Shown: positions 1-8,491, counted from the first letter of the stretch. The stretch is 64,000 nt of DNA from Curtobacterium sp. ISL-83 (GCF_018613895.1 NZ_JAGGPH010000007.1:248001-312000), one strand, 5' to 3'. Notes: generated by a model from the sequence alone, not told the origin. A program made the numbers and translations.

Positions 1-1007
1 ACGACGATCTCGTGCGGGTCCACCGCGCCGGGCAGGCGGATCCCCGGGACCCGCGCCACCGCGGCCGCGAGGGCCGGCACCGCCCCGAGCACGGCGTCGA
101 CCGCGACCGGGTCGGCGTCGAGGTCGAACAGTGCGCGGACGCGCGCGACCAGCGTCGGCAGGTCCGACAGGTCCGTGACCTGCACACGCAGGTCGATACC
201 CGTCCCCCGCCCGGCCACGTCGGGGACGGAGGCCGACGCGCTGAACCAGGCCGGGCCTCCAGGCAGGTCCACCAACCGACCGTAGGAGGTGACCCGCCCT
301 CGTTCGTCGGTCGTGGTCTCCTCCATACCGGGGAGGGCGTGCAACGCGTGCCAGTCGAGCAGCCCCTGCACGTCGAACGGCGGCCTCGCGGGCAGGTGCA
401 CGTGGAGCGTGCCGTCCTGCACGGGCCGATGCGTGCGGCGGGCGCGGAGTGCGGTCGGCGTGACGGCGAAGACCTCGCGGACGGTGTCGTTGAACTGTCG
501 GACGCTCGTGAACCCGGCGGCGAAGGCGACGTCCGCGATCGGCAGGTCCGACGAGGTGAGCAGCGTCCGGGCGGTCTGCGCGCGGTGGGCACGGCTGAGG
601 GCCTTCGGGCCGGCGCCGAGTTCGGTCATCATGATCCGGCCGAGCTGTCGTTCGGAGTAGCCCACGCGGGCGGCCAGTCCGGGGACGCCCTCGCGTTCGA
701 CGACGCCGTCGAGGACCAGGCGCATCGCGCGGCCGGCGACGTCCTCGCGGAGGTCCCACTCCGGGCTGCCGGGGGTGGCCTCGGGCAGGCAGCGCTTGCA
801 GGCACGGAAGCCGGCGAGGTGGGCGGCCGCGCTCGTTCGGTAGAAGGTGACGCCGGTCTCGCGCGGGGTGCGGGCGGGGCAGCTCGGGCGGCAGTAGATG
901 CCGGTGGAGTGGACCGCGGTGACGAACTGGCCGTCGAACCGGGCGTCGCGGGAGGCGACGACACGATACCGCTCGGCGTGCAGCGGGTCGGGTGCGGGGG
1001 TGTCCAT
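1..1007 (-). CDS. Ada/AlkA-type DNA repair regulator and glycosylase (3' end outside window)
   Basis: Reading leftwards from ATG at 1007, about 335 codons are open to the window edge, so the C-terminus is missing. Residues 1-80 form an Ada zinc domain with the four cysteines at about 39, 43, 70 and 73 (IYCRPSC and ACKRCLP). An AraC-type helix-turn-helix follows (about 95-180, with [15 protein letters not shown]), then the start of an AlkA N-terminal domain. In this fusion family the zinc cysteine takes methyl groups from DNA phosphotriesters and switches on the alkylation response, while the C-terminal HhH-GPD domain excises alkylated bases. The HhH domain lies beyond the edge. A CAGGGT hexamer 6 nt upstream of the ATG may be its -10. 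The upstream side faces repeat cluster A. Confidence 0.93.
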   Translation of the reverse strand, partial: MDTPAPDPLHAERYRVVASRDARFDGQFVTAVHSTGIYCRPSCPARTPRETGVTFYRTSAAAHLAGFRACKRCLPEATPGSPEWDLREDVAGRAMRLVLDGVVEREGVPGLAARVGYSERQLGRIMMTELGAGPKALSRAHRAQTARTLLTSSDLPIADVAFAAGFTSVRQFNDTVREVFAVTPTALRARRTHRPVQDGTLHVHLPARPPFDVQGLLDWHALHALPGMEETTTDERGRVTSYGRLVDLPGGPAWFSASASVPDVAGRGTGIDLRVQVTDLSDLPTLVARVRALFDLDADPVAVDAVLGAVPALAAAVARVPGIRLPGAVDPHEIV

Positions 1008-1215
1008 GGGTCCACCCTGACACGGGCGGCTGACGGGGACTGGCGGGAATCGGACGCGGCAGTGGTGGTGGGGCAGGCGGGGTGGGCGGCGCGGGAGGAG
1101 CGGGGCTGGGGCTCGGGCCTGAGACGGCGGCGTGTGGGGGAGACGACGGCGTCGGGCCGAGACGACGCCGTCCCGCCGAGAGGACGCCGTCCGCTCGGGA
1201 CGCCGCACTGCTGCC

Positions 1216-1243
1216 GAGACGCCGCAGGTTCTCGCGGCGCCTC
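1216..1243. repeat. GAGACGCCGC-N8-GCGGCGCCTC palindromic element, copy A1
   Basis: Ten-nt arm GAGACGCCGC, loop AGGTTCTC, then GCGGCGCCTC; one arm position (C for T) departs from perfect pairing. Confidence 0.85.
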
Positions 1244-1361
1244 GCGGCCACCGGGGCGTCTCGCGGGGACGGGGGCGTCTCGCGGCGACCGGGAGGGGAG
1301 TTCTGCGAGGACGCCGACGTACTGAGACGACGCCGTCTGCTCGAGACGCCGCACTGTCGCC

Positions 1362-1389
1362 GAGACGCCGCAGGTTCTCGCGGCGCCTC
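1362..1389. repeat. GAGACGCCGC-N8 element, copy A2
   Basis: Same arms and loop AGGTTCTC as copy A1, exactly 146 bp later, with the same single arm mismatch. Confidence 0.85.
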
Positions 1390-1507
1390 GCGGCCACCGG
1401 GGCGTCTCGCGAGGACGGGGGCGTCTCGCGGCGACCGGGAGGGGAGTTCTGCGAGGACGCCAACGTACCGAGACGACGCCGTCTGCTCGAGACGCCGCAC
1501 TGTCGCC

Positions 1508-1535
1508 GAGACGCCGCAGGTTCTCGCGGCGTCTC
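1508..1535. repeat. GAGACGCCGC-N8-GCGGCGTCTC element, copy A3
   Basis: Third copy, another 146 bp on. Here both arms are perfectly complementary (10 bp) around loop AGGTTCTC. Confidence 0.88.
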
Positions 1536-1630
1536 GCGGCCACGGCGGCGTCTCGCGAGGACGGGGGCGCCTCGCGAGGACGGGGGCGTCCCGTGGCGAC
1601 AGGGACACGCGGGCTGACGGGAGGCGCTAC

Positions 1631-1636
1631 TACCGT
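1631..1636 (+). promoter_or_regulatory. -10 hexamer TACCGT, leaderless geometry
   Basis: TACCGT ends 6 nt before the GTG at 1643, so transcription would begin at the start codon. No -35 is obvious in the repeat upstream. Confidence 0.55.
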
Positions 1637-1642
1637 GGGCGC

Positions 1643-2275
1643 GTGACCTCCGTGGACGACGTGGCCGAGCCGGGCGCGGCCGAGCCGGGCGCGGCCGACG
1701 AGCTGCCCGTCCGCACGGAGGTCGAGCTCGTCCTCCTCCTCGTCTCCCCGCGGCACCGGTACGAGGGCCGCCCCGCCGACGGCGCACTCCCCCCGGCGGG
1801 CGACGAACTCCCGGACCGCATCGAGCTGCGCGCCGGCCTCGGCATCGTGGGCGATCGGTACTTCGCCGCCCGGGCGCACGTCCACGCGTCGGTGACCCTC
1901 ATCGGGCTCGAGGGCCTCGAAGCCGTCAGCACCGAACTGGGTGGCGTCGCGATCGACCCGGCCGCCACGCGCCGGAACATCGTCCTGCGGGCTGCCGACG
2001 TCGAGGCACTCCGCGGGGAGCCGTTCTCGCTGGACTCCGGGGACGGGCCCGTCCGGTTCCGCGGGTACCGCCCCGCGAACCCGTGCGCCTGGATGGACCA
2101 CGAGGTGGCCCCGGGCGCCTTCCGGGCGATGCGTGGACGCGGCGGGGTGCGGTGCGACCCGGAGTCCGACGGCGTGCTCACCCTCGGCCCCGCCGTCCTC
2201 CGCACGGCCCGTCCCGTGCCGATCACGGCACTGCCGATCACGGCAGCGGGACGCGGTCCGATCGCGACCACCTGA
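1643..2275 (+). CDS. MOSC domain-containing protein
   Basis: A 210-residue protein of the MOSC (molybdenum cofactor sulfurase C-terminal) superfamily. Members bind sulfur or Moco through a conserved cysteine; here it is Cys148 in NPCAWMDH. The core runs from about residue 28 ([10 protein letters not shown]) through [10 protein letters not shown] (65-74) to [10 protein letters not shown]. The GTG at 1643 was chosen because frame-mates upstream lie in repeat DNA and because TACCGT stands 6 nt before it. The first 25 residues are Ala/Glu-rich and carry a duplicated AEPGA. The gene converges on the DJ-1 gene and ends one base before a 44-bp palindrome. Substrate unknown. Confidence 0.85.
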   Translation: MTSVDDVAEPGAAEPGAADELPVRTEVELVLLLVSPRHRYEGRPADGALPPAGDELPDRIELRAGLGIVGDRYFAARAHVHASVTLIGLEGLEAVSTELGGVAIDPAATRRNIVLRAADVEALRGEPFSLDSGDGPVRFRGYRPANPCAWMDHEVAPGAFRAMRGRGGVRCDPESDGVLTLGPAVLRTARPVPITALPITAAGRGPIATT

Positions 2276-2319
2276 CGGACGGGAGGCGCGGTGCCAGCTG
2301 GCACCGCGCCTCCCGTCCG
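2276..2319. terminator. GACGGGAGGCGCG-family palindrome T1
   Basis: A 44-nt perfect palindrome centred on CCAGCTGG, with outer arm CGGACGGGAGGCGCGGTG. It begins just after the MOSC stop and lies between convergent genes, so it could stop transcription from both sides. Its sequence, not only its fold, recurs at four other gene ends in the window. Confidence 0.8.
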
Positions 2320-2325
2320 ACTGTG

Positions 2326-2351
2326 GTGGCGGCGCGATGGCGCGCCGCCAC
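2326..2351 (-). terminator. Hairpin terminator after the DJ-1 gene
   Basis: An 11-bp stem GTGGCGGCGCG / CGCGCCGCCAC with a 4-nt loop lies 4 nt past the stop codon of the minus-strand gene at 2356. Confidence 0.7.
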
Positions 2352-2355
2352 GCGA

Positions 2356-2898
2356 TCAGGCGGTGAGGGCCTGCTCGATCGCGTCGACGAAGGCGGGCAG
2401 GTCGTCCGGGGTGCGCGAGGTGATCAGGTTGCCGTCGACCTGGACCTCCTGGTCGACCCACTGCGCACCGGCGTTCCGGACGTCGGTCTGCAGGGACGCG
2501 AAGGACGTGATGGTCTTGCCGGTCAGGACGCCGGCCTCGATGAGGGTCCACGGGCCGTGGCAGATCGCGGCGACGGGCTTGCCCGCCTCGACGAACGCCG
2601 ACACGAGGGCGACCGCGTCCGACTGCTGCCGGAGGGTGTCGGCGTTGATGGTGCCGCCGGGGACGACGAGCGCGTCGAAGTCAGCCGCACTGACACCGTC
2701 GATGGTGGTGTCGACGTCGACCGTCTTGCCCGGGTCCTTGTCACCGACGAGGGTCTGGATCGCATCGGAGGTCGTCGCGGCCACGGTCACCGTCGCTCCG
2801 CGTTCGCGCAGCTGCTCGGTCGGGACGACGATCTCGTCCTGCTCCACGCCGTAGTTCGTCGCGATGACGAGGACGTTCTTGCCGTCGAGGGTTGCCAT
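2356..2898 (-). CDS. DJ-1/PfpI family protein (class I glutamine amidotransferase-like)
   Basis: A 180-residue single-domain protein of the DJ-1/ThiJ/PfpI family, the usual length for PfpI-type members. The nucleophile elbow is AICHGPW with Cys113 followed by His114; an acidic partner is present near the N-terminus (EQDE, 19-22). Family members act as deglycases, general-stress proteases or glyoxalases, so the exact activity cannot be fixed. ATG at 2898 is preceded by an AAGGAGCACC ribosome-binding site, which settles the start. It lies downstream of, and in the same direction as, the HAD gene at 3033-3686, 134 bp away. Confidence 0.9.
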   Translation of the reverse strand: MATLDGKNVLVIATNYGVEQDEIVVPTEQLRERGATVTVAATTSDAIQTLVGDKDPGKTVDVDTTIDGVSAADFDALVVPGGTINADTLRQQSDAVALVSAFVEAGKPVAAICHGPWTLIEAGVLTGKTITSFASLQTDVRNAGAQWVDQEVQVDGNLITSRTPDDLPAFVDAIEQALTA

Positions 2899-3032
2899 GG
2901 GGTGCTCCTTCCGCGGCACGGGGGTTCCGGCCGCAATCCCGAGCGTCGTCGGCGGCGGCTGAGCGCGTGCGGAGTCGCGGGCGGAGCGGGTCCGGAGTTC
3001 GGGTCGAGCGCTCCGGAGCTGGTGACGGTGGG

Positions 3033-3686
3033 TCAGCCGCGGATGCGGAACCCGGGGCCCTCCGGCTCGACGGTGAAGCCCTCGTACCCGGCGATGCGCG
3101 GGAGTCCGACCGTCACGGGTGCCTCCAGGTCGCCGACGACGACAGTGGTCGCGCCGGAGTCCACGGCCGCCTGCACGCCGGCGGGTGCGTCCTCGAAGGC
3201 CAGGCACTCCTCTGCGGCGACGCCGAGGAGTGCAGCGCCACGCAGGTACCCCTCGGGGTGCGGCTTGCCCTGCTCGGCGTCCTCGGACGGGACGACGGCC
3301 GCGGGGACGGGGATCCCGGCGGCCCGCATCCGGTTCACGGCGAGATCACGCGGAGCACTGGTGACGAGGGCGACGGGCACGCCGAGCGCCTCGAGCCGCC
3401 GGACGAACGCGCGGGCGCCGGGGACCTCGACGATGCCCTCGACCTTCTCGACCTCGACGGCGATCATCTGGTCGACGATGCGCTGCTGCTCGTCGAACCG
3501 CAGGTCGGGCAGGAAGTGCTGGATCGTGTCGATGGTCTGGCGTCCGTGCGAGAACGCGAGGATCGTCTGCAGGTCGAACCCGTGCCGGTCGCCGAAGCCC
3601 GTCCATGCTTCCTCGACCACCGCGGTCGAGTCGACGAGCGTCCCGTCCATGTCGAACAGGACTCCGGACACCACGATGTCGATCAC
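3033..3686 (-). CDS. HAD-IA family sugar-phosphate phosphatase
   Basis: A 217-residue haloacid dehalogenase-like hydrolase. Motif I is FDMDGTLVDS (nucleophile Asp12, acid/base Asp14), motif II VTSAPRDL, the lysine lies in GKPHPEGY and motif IV in FEDAPAGV. An alpha-helical cap sits between motifs I and II. Relatives dephosphorylate 2-deoxyglucose-6-phosphate, glycerol-3-phosphate or phosphoglycolate. Start GTG at 3686 is favoured because TAGGGT sits 6 nt upstream. It follows the fol/RibD operon by 50 bp but seems to have its own leaderless promoter. Confidence 0.88.
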   Translation of the reverse strand: MIDIVVSGVLFDMDGTLVDSTAVVEEAWTGFGDRHGFDLQTILAFSHGRQTIDTIQHFLPDLRFDEQQRIVDQMIAVEVEKVEGIVEVPGARAFVRRLEALGVPVALVTSAPRDLAVNRMRAAGIPVPAAVVPSEDAEQGKPHPEGYLRGAALLGVAAEECLAFEDAPAGVQAAVDSGATTVVVGDLEAPVTVGLPRIAGYEGFTVEPEGPGFRIRG

Positions 3687-3692
3687 GGCACG

Positions 3693-3698
3693 ACCCTA
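3693..3698 (-). promoter_or_regulatory. -10 hexamer TAGGGT, leaderless geometry
   Basis: On the minus strand TAGGGT ends 6 nt before GTG at 3686, inside the short gap after the RibD-like gene. Confidence 0.55.
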
Positions 3699-3736
3699 GC
3701 GGAGCGCCGGCGGGCGCCGCCCGAGACCCGGGCGCG

Positions 3737-4474
3737 TCAGCGCGCGCGGACGTACCGCGTCAGCAGCACGCCGTCGGCACCGAGCAGCACGTGCGCCGGC
3801 CGCATCCGCCGGAGCGCCGACGACGCGCCCGTCGCGATGCGCGGCCCTGCCCCACCCTCCAGCGACGGGTCGATCGTCAGCGCCAACTCGTCGACGAGGT
3901 CCGCCGCCACGAGTGCCCCGAGGAACGACGGCCCACCCTCGCAGTGGATCCGCCCGAGCCCACGGGCCACCAGGGCATCCCGCACGAGCGAGACGTCGAC
4001 CGCGTCCGTCCCGCACGCGACCACCTCGGCCACGGCTGCCAGCGCCGAACCCCGGGCCGACCCCGCCGCGGACGCCGACGTCAGCACGACGGGTCGCACC
4101 GGGGCCTCGGTGAACACCCGCGACGCCGGGTCGAGCGCTAGGGATCCGGACACGATCGCGAACACCGGGTGGTCCGACCGCCCGTGGGCCCGGCGCCAGG
4201 CCACGTCCTCGTCGTGCAGGAACATCGGACCGTAGCCCTCGTCGCGCACCGTCCCCGCGGCCACGAGCACCACGTCGGACAGGCGGCGCAGCAGGTCGAA
4301 CACGCGCAGGTCGTCCGCTCCGCCGAGGGACCCGGAGACCTCCCCGGCCGTGGCCGAGCCGTCGAGCGTCGCGACGAAGTTCACGCGGAGCCACGGAGCG
4401 TCCGCCCCGTCGACGTACAGGTCGAGCAGCGCGTCGTCGGACAGGTCGGCGATCGACGCAGGCAGCACGCTCAC
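3737..4474 (-). CDS. RibD C-terminal/dihydrofolate reductase-family protein
   Basis: A 245-residue NADPH-dependent reductase of the RibD_C fold. The signature VNFVATLDGSATAG (31-44) and the cofactor-binding segment CEGGPSFLGALVA near residue 185 are intact. Known relatives reduce pyrimidine intermediates of riboflavin synthesis; a mycobacterial homologue (Rv2671) can act as a dihydrofolate reductase. Its GTG start overlaps the folP stop (GTGA), and folE precedes folP, so a reduced-pterin substrate is a reasonable inference but unproven. No deaminase domain of full-length RibD is present. Confidence 0.85.
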   Translation of the reverse strand: MSVLPASIADLSDDALLDLYVDGADAPWLRVNFVATLDGSATAGEVSGSLGGADDLRVFDLLRRLSDVVLVAAGTVRDEGYGPMFLHDEDVAWRRAHGRSDHPVFAIVSGSLALDPASRVFTEAPVRPVVLTSASAAGSARGSALAAVAEVVACGTDAVDVSLVRDALVARGLGRIHCEGGPSFLGALVAADLVDELALTIDPSLEGGAGPRIATGASSALRRMRPAHVLLGADGVLLTRYVRAR

Positions 4475-5412
4475 GTGTTGTGCCGCACTTCCACCGGTTC
4501 CCGCCAGCCGAGGGTCGCCTCCACCATGCGCATCGCGTCGACGCTCTCGAGGACGTCGTGCATCCGGACGATCCTCGCGCCGAGCATCGCGCTCACCGTG
4601 GCGACGGCCAACGAGCCGGACAGCCGCTCCCCGCGCGGCCGCCCGAGGGACTCCCCCACGAAGTCCTTGTTCGACACGGCGGCCAGGACGGGGTAGCCGA
4701 GCGCCACCACCTCCGGCAACCGACGCGTCAGCTCGAGGGTGTGCAGCGTGTTCTTGTTGAGGTCGTGCCCGGGGTCGATGATGATCCGTGACTCCGGGAT
4801 GCCCGCGGCGAGCGCCCGGTCCACGCGCTCCCGCAGGAAGCCCACGACCGAGGCGGCGACGTCGTCGTAGTGCGGCGGCTCGGGCAGACGCTGCCGCGGC
4901 GGCGCGATCGAGTGCGTGATGACGATGGTGGCGTCCGAGTCCGCGACGACGCTGGCCATCCTCGGGTCGCTGAGCCCGGTGGTGTCGTTGACGACGCTGG
5001 CGCCGGCGGCGATCGCGGCGGTCGCGACCTCCGGCCGGAAGGTGTCGACGCTGATCGTGACGTCGGACTCCCCCGCGAGCTGCCGGACGACCGGGACCAC
5101 GCGGTCGATCTCGTCCGCGGCGGACAGCTCGGGCCCGGGCGCGAACTTCACGCCGCCGATGTCGACCCAGTCGGCACCGAGGTCCGCTGCTCGCACCGCT
5201 GCCTCGACGGCCCGGTCGAGCGCGAACGTGGCGCCCTTGTCGTGGAACGAGTCCGGGGTGCGGTTCACGATCGCCATGACGGCGATTCGGTGGTCGAAGT
5301 CGAAGGTGCGGCGGCCGATCCTGCGCACGGGCTCGCGCAGGTGCGGCACCACCCAGCCGGGTGCGGTCACGTCGTCGGCCGGGAGGCCCGTGGCCCGTCC
5401 GTCGGTCGTCAT
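4471..5412 (-). CDS. folP: Dihydropteroate synthase family protein, FolP2-like
   Basis: A 313-residue TIM-barrel pterin-binding enzyme. DHPS joins dihydropterin pyrophosphate to p-aminobenzoate in folate synthesis. The pterin-binding landmarks are visible: MAIVNRTPDSFHDKG (46-60), NDTTGLSDP, IIIDPGHDLNKN and the C-terminal RMHDVLE. The RTPDSFxDKG form, instead of the usual VTPDSFSDGG, is characteristic of the mycobacterial FolP2 paralogue, reported to lack normal DHPS activity. It is translationally coupled on both sides: ATGA overlap with the folE stop and GTGA overlap with the RibD-like start. Start at ATG 5412 follows from the overlap. Confidence 0.88.
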   Translation of the reverse strand: MTTDGRATGLPADDVTAPGWVVPHLREPVRRIGRRTFDFDHRIAVMAIVNRTPDSFHDKGATFALDRAVEAAVRAADLGADWVDIGGVKFAPGPELSAADEIDRVVPVVRQLAGESDVTISVDTFRPEVATAAIAAGASVVNDTTGLSDPRMASVVADSDATIVITHSIAPPRQRLPEPPHYDDVAASVVGFLRERVDRALAAGIPESRIIIDPGHDLNKNTLHTLELTRRLPEVVALGYPVLAAVSNKDFVGESLGRPRGERLSGSLAVATVSAMLGARIVRMHDVLESVDAMRMVEATLGWREPVEVRHNT

Positions 5413-6065
5413 GCGTCCGCCCCGTGGTCGGTCGCGGCCCCCACGGGCACGGCACCGCCGACGGTGGTTGCCACTCCCGATCCGATCAGCGCGATGGCCT
5501 CGGCACGACCGGCCGGCTCGGCGAGGGCCCCCGACGCGGCGACGGTGACGGTGGTCGACCCGGACTGGCGCTCCCCACGGGTCGTCACGCACTGGTGCTG
5601 CGCGTCGAGCACGACGAGCACCCCGGCGGCGTCGAGGCCCTCGGCGATCGTCGCCACGACCTGCTCACCGAGTCGCTCCTGCAGCTGCGGGCGGGACGCG
5701 ATCGTGTCGAGCACGCGGGACAGGGTGCCGAGGCCGATCAGCCGCGAGCCGGGCGCGTACGCGAGGTGTGCGACACCGGTGAACGGCAACAGGTGGTGCT
5801 CGCACACCGACCGGAACCGGACGTCCCGGACGATCACGAGCTGACCCCGCTCGCCGTCGCCGGCGGGGACCGTGCCGGCACGGGCGATCTCGGCCGCGTC
5901 GACACCGATCCCGCTGAAGAACTCGGCGTAGGAGTCGGCCACCCGGCCGGGGGTGCGGAGCAGTTCGAGGCGGTCCGGGTCTTCCCCGATGGCCAGCAGG
6001 AGCTCGCGTACGGCGGCTTCCACGCGACCTCGGTCCATGCGTGACGTCACCCGCTCATCCAACAC
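5409..6065 (-). CDS. folE: GTP cyclohydrolase I
   Basis: FolE converts GTP to 7,8-dihydroneopterin triphosphate, the first step of pterin and folate synthesis. The 218-residue protein carries the zinc ligands Cys88 and His91 in SVCEHHLLPF and Cys159 in AQHQCV, with the catalytic His close by. The C-terminal 35 residues are an Ala/Gly/Val-rich tail longer than in most FolE proteins. Start is uncertain: GTG at 6065 or ATG at 6038 (MDRGRVEAAV), which fits family N-termini equally well; neither has a strong ribosome-binding site. First gene of a folE-folP-RibD-like operon, divergent from the purine permease. Confidence 0.93.
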   Translation of the reverse strand: MLDERVTSRMDRGRVEAAVRELLLAIGEDPDRLELLRTPGRVADSYAEFFSGIGVDAAEIARAGTVPAGDGERGQLVIVRDVRFRSVCEHHLLPFTGVAHLAYAPGSRLIGLGTLSRVLDTIASRPQLQERLGEQVVATIAEGLDAAGVLVVLDAQHQCVTTRGERQSGSTTVTVAASGALAEPAGRAEAIALIGSGVATTVGGAVPVGAATDHGADA

Positions 6066-6180
6066 CAGCGGTTGCCGCGGAACGCGAGCGGATGCTCGGC
6101 GGGACGTACCCCGGAAACCGGGCCGAGCCTCCCGTCCATCCTGGGAAGTCCGTGGGAAACAGCCGGATCCCAGCGTCCTC

Positions 6181-6186
6181 TAAACT
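6181..6186 (+). promoter_or_regulatory. -10 hexamer TAAACT, leaderless geometry
   Basis: TAAACT ends 6 nt before GTG at 6193. It stands in a 127-bp divergent gap shared with folE; no riboswitch-like structure is evident. Confidence 0.6.
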
Positions 6187-6192
6187 CGTTCG

Positions 6193-7665
6193 GTGAGCGC
6201 CCAGCAGACCGACACCTCGCCCCGGAACCGCTTCGCGTCCGGCCTCGACCGCTACTTCTCGGTGACCCAGCGCGGGTCGACCATCCCCCGCGAGATCCGA
6301 GGCGGTCTCGTCTCGTTCGTGACGATGGCGTACATCGTCATCCTCAACCCGCTCATCCTGGGCGGCTTCAGCGCCGACCAGGCGGCGAAGGACGTCACCG
6401 GCGGCTGGCTCGAGAACGCGCAGGTCGCGGCGGCGACCGGTCTGGTCGCGGGGCTGATGACGATCGCCATGGGGGTCATCGCGAACCTGCCGTTCGGGAT
6501 CGCCGCCGGGCTCGGGATCAACTCGTTCCTGGCCGTGAGCGTCGTGCACCAGGTCACCTGGGCCGAGGCCATGGGGCTCGTCGTCATCAACGGTGTGATC
6601 ATCGTGATCCTGGCGCTCACCGGCGTGCGGACGATGATCTTCACGGCGGTGCCTGCTCAGCTCAAGGCCGCGATCACGGTCGGCATCGGGCTGTTCATCG
6701 CGTTCATCGGCCTGGTCGACTCCGGGTTCGTCCGGTCCTCCGGGCTGGCCTCGCCGCCGCTGCAGCTCGGCGAGAACGGCTCCGTCGGGGCGCTCCCCAC
6801 GATCGTGTTCCTGATCGGGCTGGTCATCATCGGGACGCTCATGGCGCGCAAGGTGAAGGGCGCGCTGCTCATCGGCATCGTCGCGACGACGATCATCGCG
6901 ATCATCCTGCAGGCGATCTTCCACGTGCCGACCTCCGTCGACTCGAAGACCGGCTGGAACCTGAACGCCCCCGGCCTGCCGAGCGCGCTGTTCGCCGTGC
7001 CCGACCTGTCGCTCGTCGGCCACGCCGACCTGTTCGGAGCCTTCGGTCGCATCGGACCGTTGGCCGCGTCGATGCTCGTCTTCACGCTCGTGTTCACGAA
7101 CTTCTTCGACGCGATGGGCACGATGACCGGGCTGGCGAAGGCCGCCGGCGTCGCCAAGCCCGACGGCACCTTCCCCCGCCTGAAGTCCGCGCTCGTCGTC
7201 GAGGGCGTCGGGGCCATCGCCGGTGGTGGCGCCTCGGTGTCGTCGAACACCGTGTTCATCGACTCCGCCGCGGGCATCGGTGAGGGCGCCCGCACCGGGA
7301 TGGCGTCGGTCGTCACCGGGCTGCTGTTCCTGCTGTCGATGTTCCTCACGCCGTTGACGCAGGTCGTCCCGCTCGAGGTCGCCGCCGCGGGGCTCGTGGT
7401 CGTCGGCGCGCTGATGGTCGCGCAGGTCGCGGACATCTCGTGGACGGACTTCGGGTCGGCGCTGCCGGCGTTCCTGACGATCGTCGTGATGCCGCTGACG
7501 TACTCGATCGCGAACGGCATCGGGGCCGGCTTCATCAGCTGGACGCTCATCAAGCTGCTGTCCGGCAAGGGCCGCGAGGTGTCGTGGCTGCTGTACGTGG
7601 TGGCCGCGGGCTTCCTGCTGTACTTCGCGCGGGGGCCGCTCGAGGCGGCGCTCGGCGTCGGCTGA
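6193..7665 (+). CDS. NCS2/AzgA-family purine permease
   Basis: A 490-residue multi-pass membrane transporter, the normal length for the AzgA/PbuG branch of nucleobase-cation symporters, which import adenine, guanine or hypoxanthine. Diagnostic segments are FVTMAYIVILNPLIL (TM1), GIAAGLGINSF and FTNFFDAMGTMTGLAKAAG, and the substrate-site run SSNTVFIDSAAGIGEGARTG. Twelve or more hydrophobic helices can be picked out. GTG start at 6193 is supported by the TAAACT -10 motif 6 nt upstream. Followed by repeat cluster B. Confidence 0.92.
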   Translation: MSAQQTDTSPRNRFASGLDRYFSVTQRGSTIPREIRGGLVSFVTMAYIVILNPLILGGFSADQAAKDVTGGWLENAQVAAATGLVAGLMTIAMGVIANLPFGIAAGLGINSFLAVSVVHQVTWAEAMGLVVINGVIIVILALTGVRTMIFTAVPAQLKAAITVGIGLFIAFIGLVDSGFVRSSGLASPPLQLGENGSVGALPTIVFLIGLVIIGTLMARKVKGALLIGIVATTIIAIILQAIFHVPTSVDSKTGWNLNAPGLPSALFAVPDLSLVGHADLFGAFGRIGPLAASMLVFTLVFTNFFDAMGTMTGLAKAAGVAKPDGTFPRLKSALVVEGVGAIAGGGASVSSNTVFIDSAAGIGEGARTGMASVVTGLLFLLSMFLTPLTQVVPLEVAAAGLVVVGALMVAQVADISWTDFGSALPAFLTIVVMPLTYSIANGIGAGFISWTLIKLLSGKGREVSWLLYVVAAGFLLYFARGPLEAALGVG

Positions 7666-7672
7666 GCCCGGG

Positions 7673-7905
7673 GGCGAGACGGGGGCGTCTCGGCGCCGAG
7701 TACCCGCGAGACGGGGGCGTTCCGTTAAGACGCCGCTGAGCACGCGAGACGGGGGCGTCTCGGCGCCGAGAGCCCGCGAGACGGGGGCGTTCTGTTGAGA
7801 CGCCGCCGAGCACACGAGACGCCGCCGTATTCGGCGGCGTCTCGTCAGTCCCGGGGCGTCTCGCGCGGACGGGGGCGTCTCGCGCGGACGGGGGCGTTCC
7901 GCGGC
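7673..7905. repeat. GAGACGCC repeat cluster B (70-bp tandem period)
   Basis: The gap between the convergent permease and the gene at 7916 consists of repeats. GCGAGACGGGGGCGTCTCGG starts at 7674 and again at 7744 (70 bp apart), followed by the perfect hairpin element at 7816 and two further CGTCTCGCGCGGACGGGGG units. Confidence 0.9.
7816..7843. repeat. GAGACGCCGC-N8-GCGGCGTCTC element, copy B
   Basis: Perfect 10-nt arms with loop CGTATTCG. Because the loop ends also pair, this copy forms a 12-bp stem with a TATT tetraloop, the strongest hairpin of the family in the window. Confidence 0.9.
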
Positions 7906-7915
7906 GGGGGGCGAG

Positions 7916-8377
7916 TCAGCTGGGCAGGTCCGCCGGGAGCGCCTCGTGGTGGTCCCGGCCCTTGGTGCGCCGGTCCTCCTTCATGCCGGCCTCGAACAGG
8001 TGGCGCTTCCCACCGACGAGCTGCTCGCGGGCAGTCCGCTCCAGCTCCTTCGCGAGCGCGTAGTAGTTGTCGTCGTAGTCCTCGACGATCTGGAACGTCC
8101 ACCGCCCGGCGATCACGTTCCGCCCCACCAGCTCGGTGTCGATCCGCTCCGCGAGCTCGGTGTGGCCGGCCTTCCGCAGCTGCTCGACGGCCTCGCCGAG
8201 GTTGAGGTCCGCCGTCCCGGTCAACCGGTGGAACCCGTAGAGCAGTCCCCGTGCGTGCTCGAGTACCTCGACGGCTGCCGACAGGGTCCCGAGCGCCTCC
8301 ACGGTCGCCTCGGACACCCCCTCCGGCACCTGGTGCGCTGCGTCGGGACCCTGGTCGTCGTGTCGTTCGTCCGTCAT
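7916..8377 (-). CDS. Conserved hypothetical protein, 153 aa
   Basis: A soluble 153-residue protein that I do not recognise by function. It is acidic at the N-terminus, then mainly helical, with a Leu/Ala-rich segment (about 25-60) and the run RNVIAGRWTFQIVEDYDDNYY (about 87-107), the most distinctive part. The C-terminal third is rich in Arg, Lys and Glu. No signal peptide or membrane segment. ATG at 8377 has TAGACG 6 nt upstream, a near match to the leaderless pattern seen elsewhere. It converges on the purine permease across repeat cluster B and diverges from the DUF1697 gene. Confidence 0.75.
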   Translation of the reverse strand: MTDERHDDQGPDAAHQVPEGVSEATVEALGTLSAAVEVLEHARGLLYGFHRLTGTADLNLGEAVEQLRKAGHTELAERIDTELVGRNVIAGRWTFQIVEDYDDNYYALAKELERTAREQLVGGKRHLFEAGMKEDRRTKGRDHHEALPADLPS

Positions 8378-8485
8378 GGTTCCCGTCTACCGGAGCAGTG
8401 CTGGGACGGCACGCGGCGATCGCCGCCTCGGTCGTCCCCCGATGACGGTCGGACAGGAGGCACGCCGCACGTCCGTCACCCGCGG

Positions 8486-8491
8486 TACCGT
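8486..8491 (+). promoter_or_regulatory. -10 hexamer TACCGT, leaderless geometry
   Basis: TACCGT ends 6 nt before ATG at 8498; there is no ribosome-binding site in between. Confidence 0.6.

Larger units (their letters stand above)
1120..1610. repeat. GAGACGCC repeat cluster A (146-bp tandem period)
   Basis: The 635-bp gap between the divergent ada-like and MOSC genes is filled by repeats of GAGACG/CGTCTC words. A unit of 146 bp recurs: the same GAGACGCCGC core starts at 1216, 1362 and 1508. Further units such as GAGACGACGCCGTC and GGGGCGTCTCGCG lie between the cores. Open frames crossing it are Arg/Gly-rich and the period is not a multiple of three, so I do not call it coding. Confidence 0.9.

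Noticed and set aside
1120..1610. Repeat clusters as CRISPR arrays
   Set aside because: Repeats differ in length and spacing, spacers are themselves repeats, and no cas gene is present.
6066..6192. Purine riboswitch ahead of the permease
   Set aside because: No conserved aptamer core or suitable pairing was seen, and the promoter geometry leaves no leader RNA.
6055..7815. A 586-codon minus-strand open frame opposite the purine permease
   Set aside because: Long antisense frames are common at this GC content. The product is almost only Arg, Asp, Glu, His and Gln without folds, while the plus strand encodes a clear permease.
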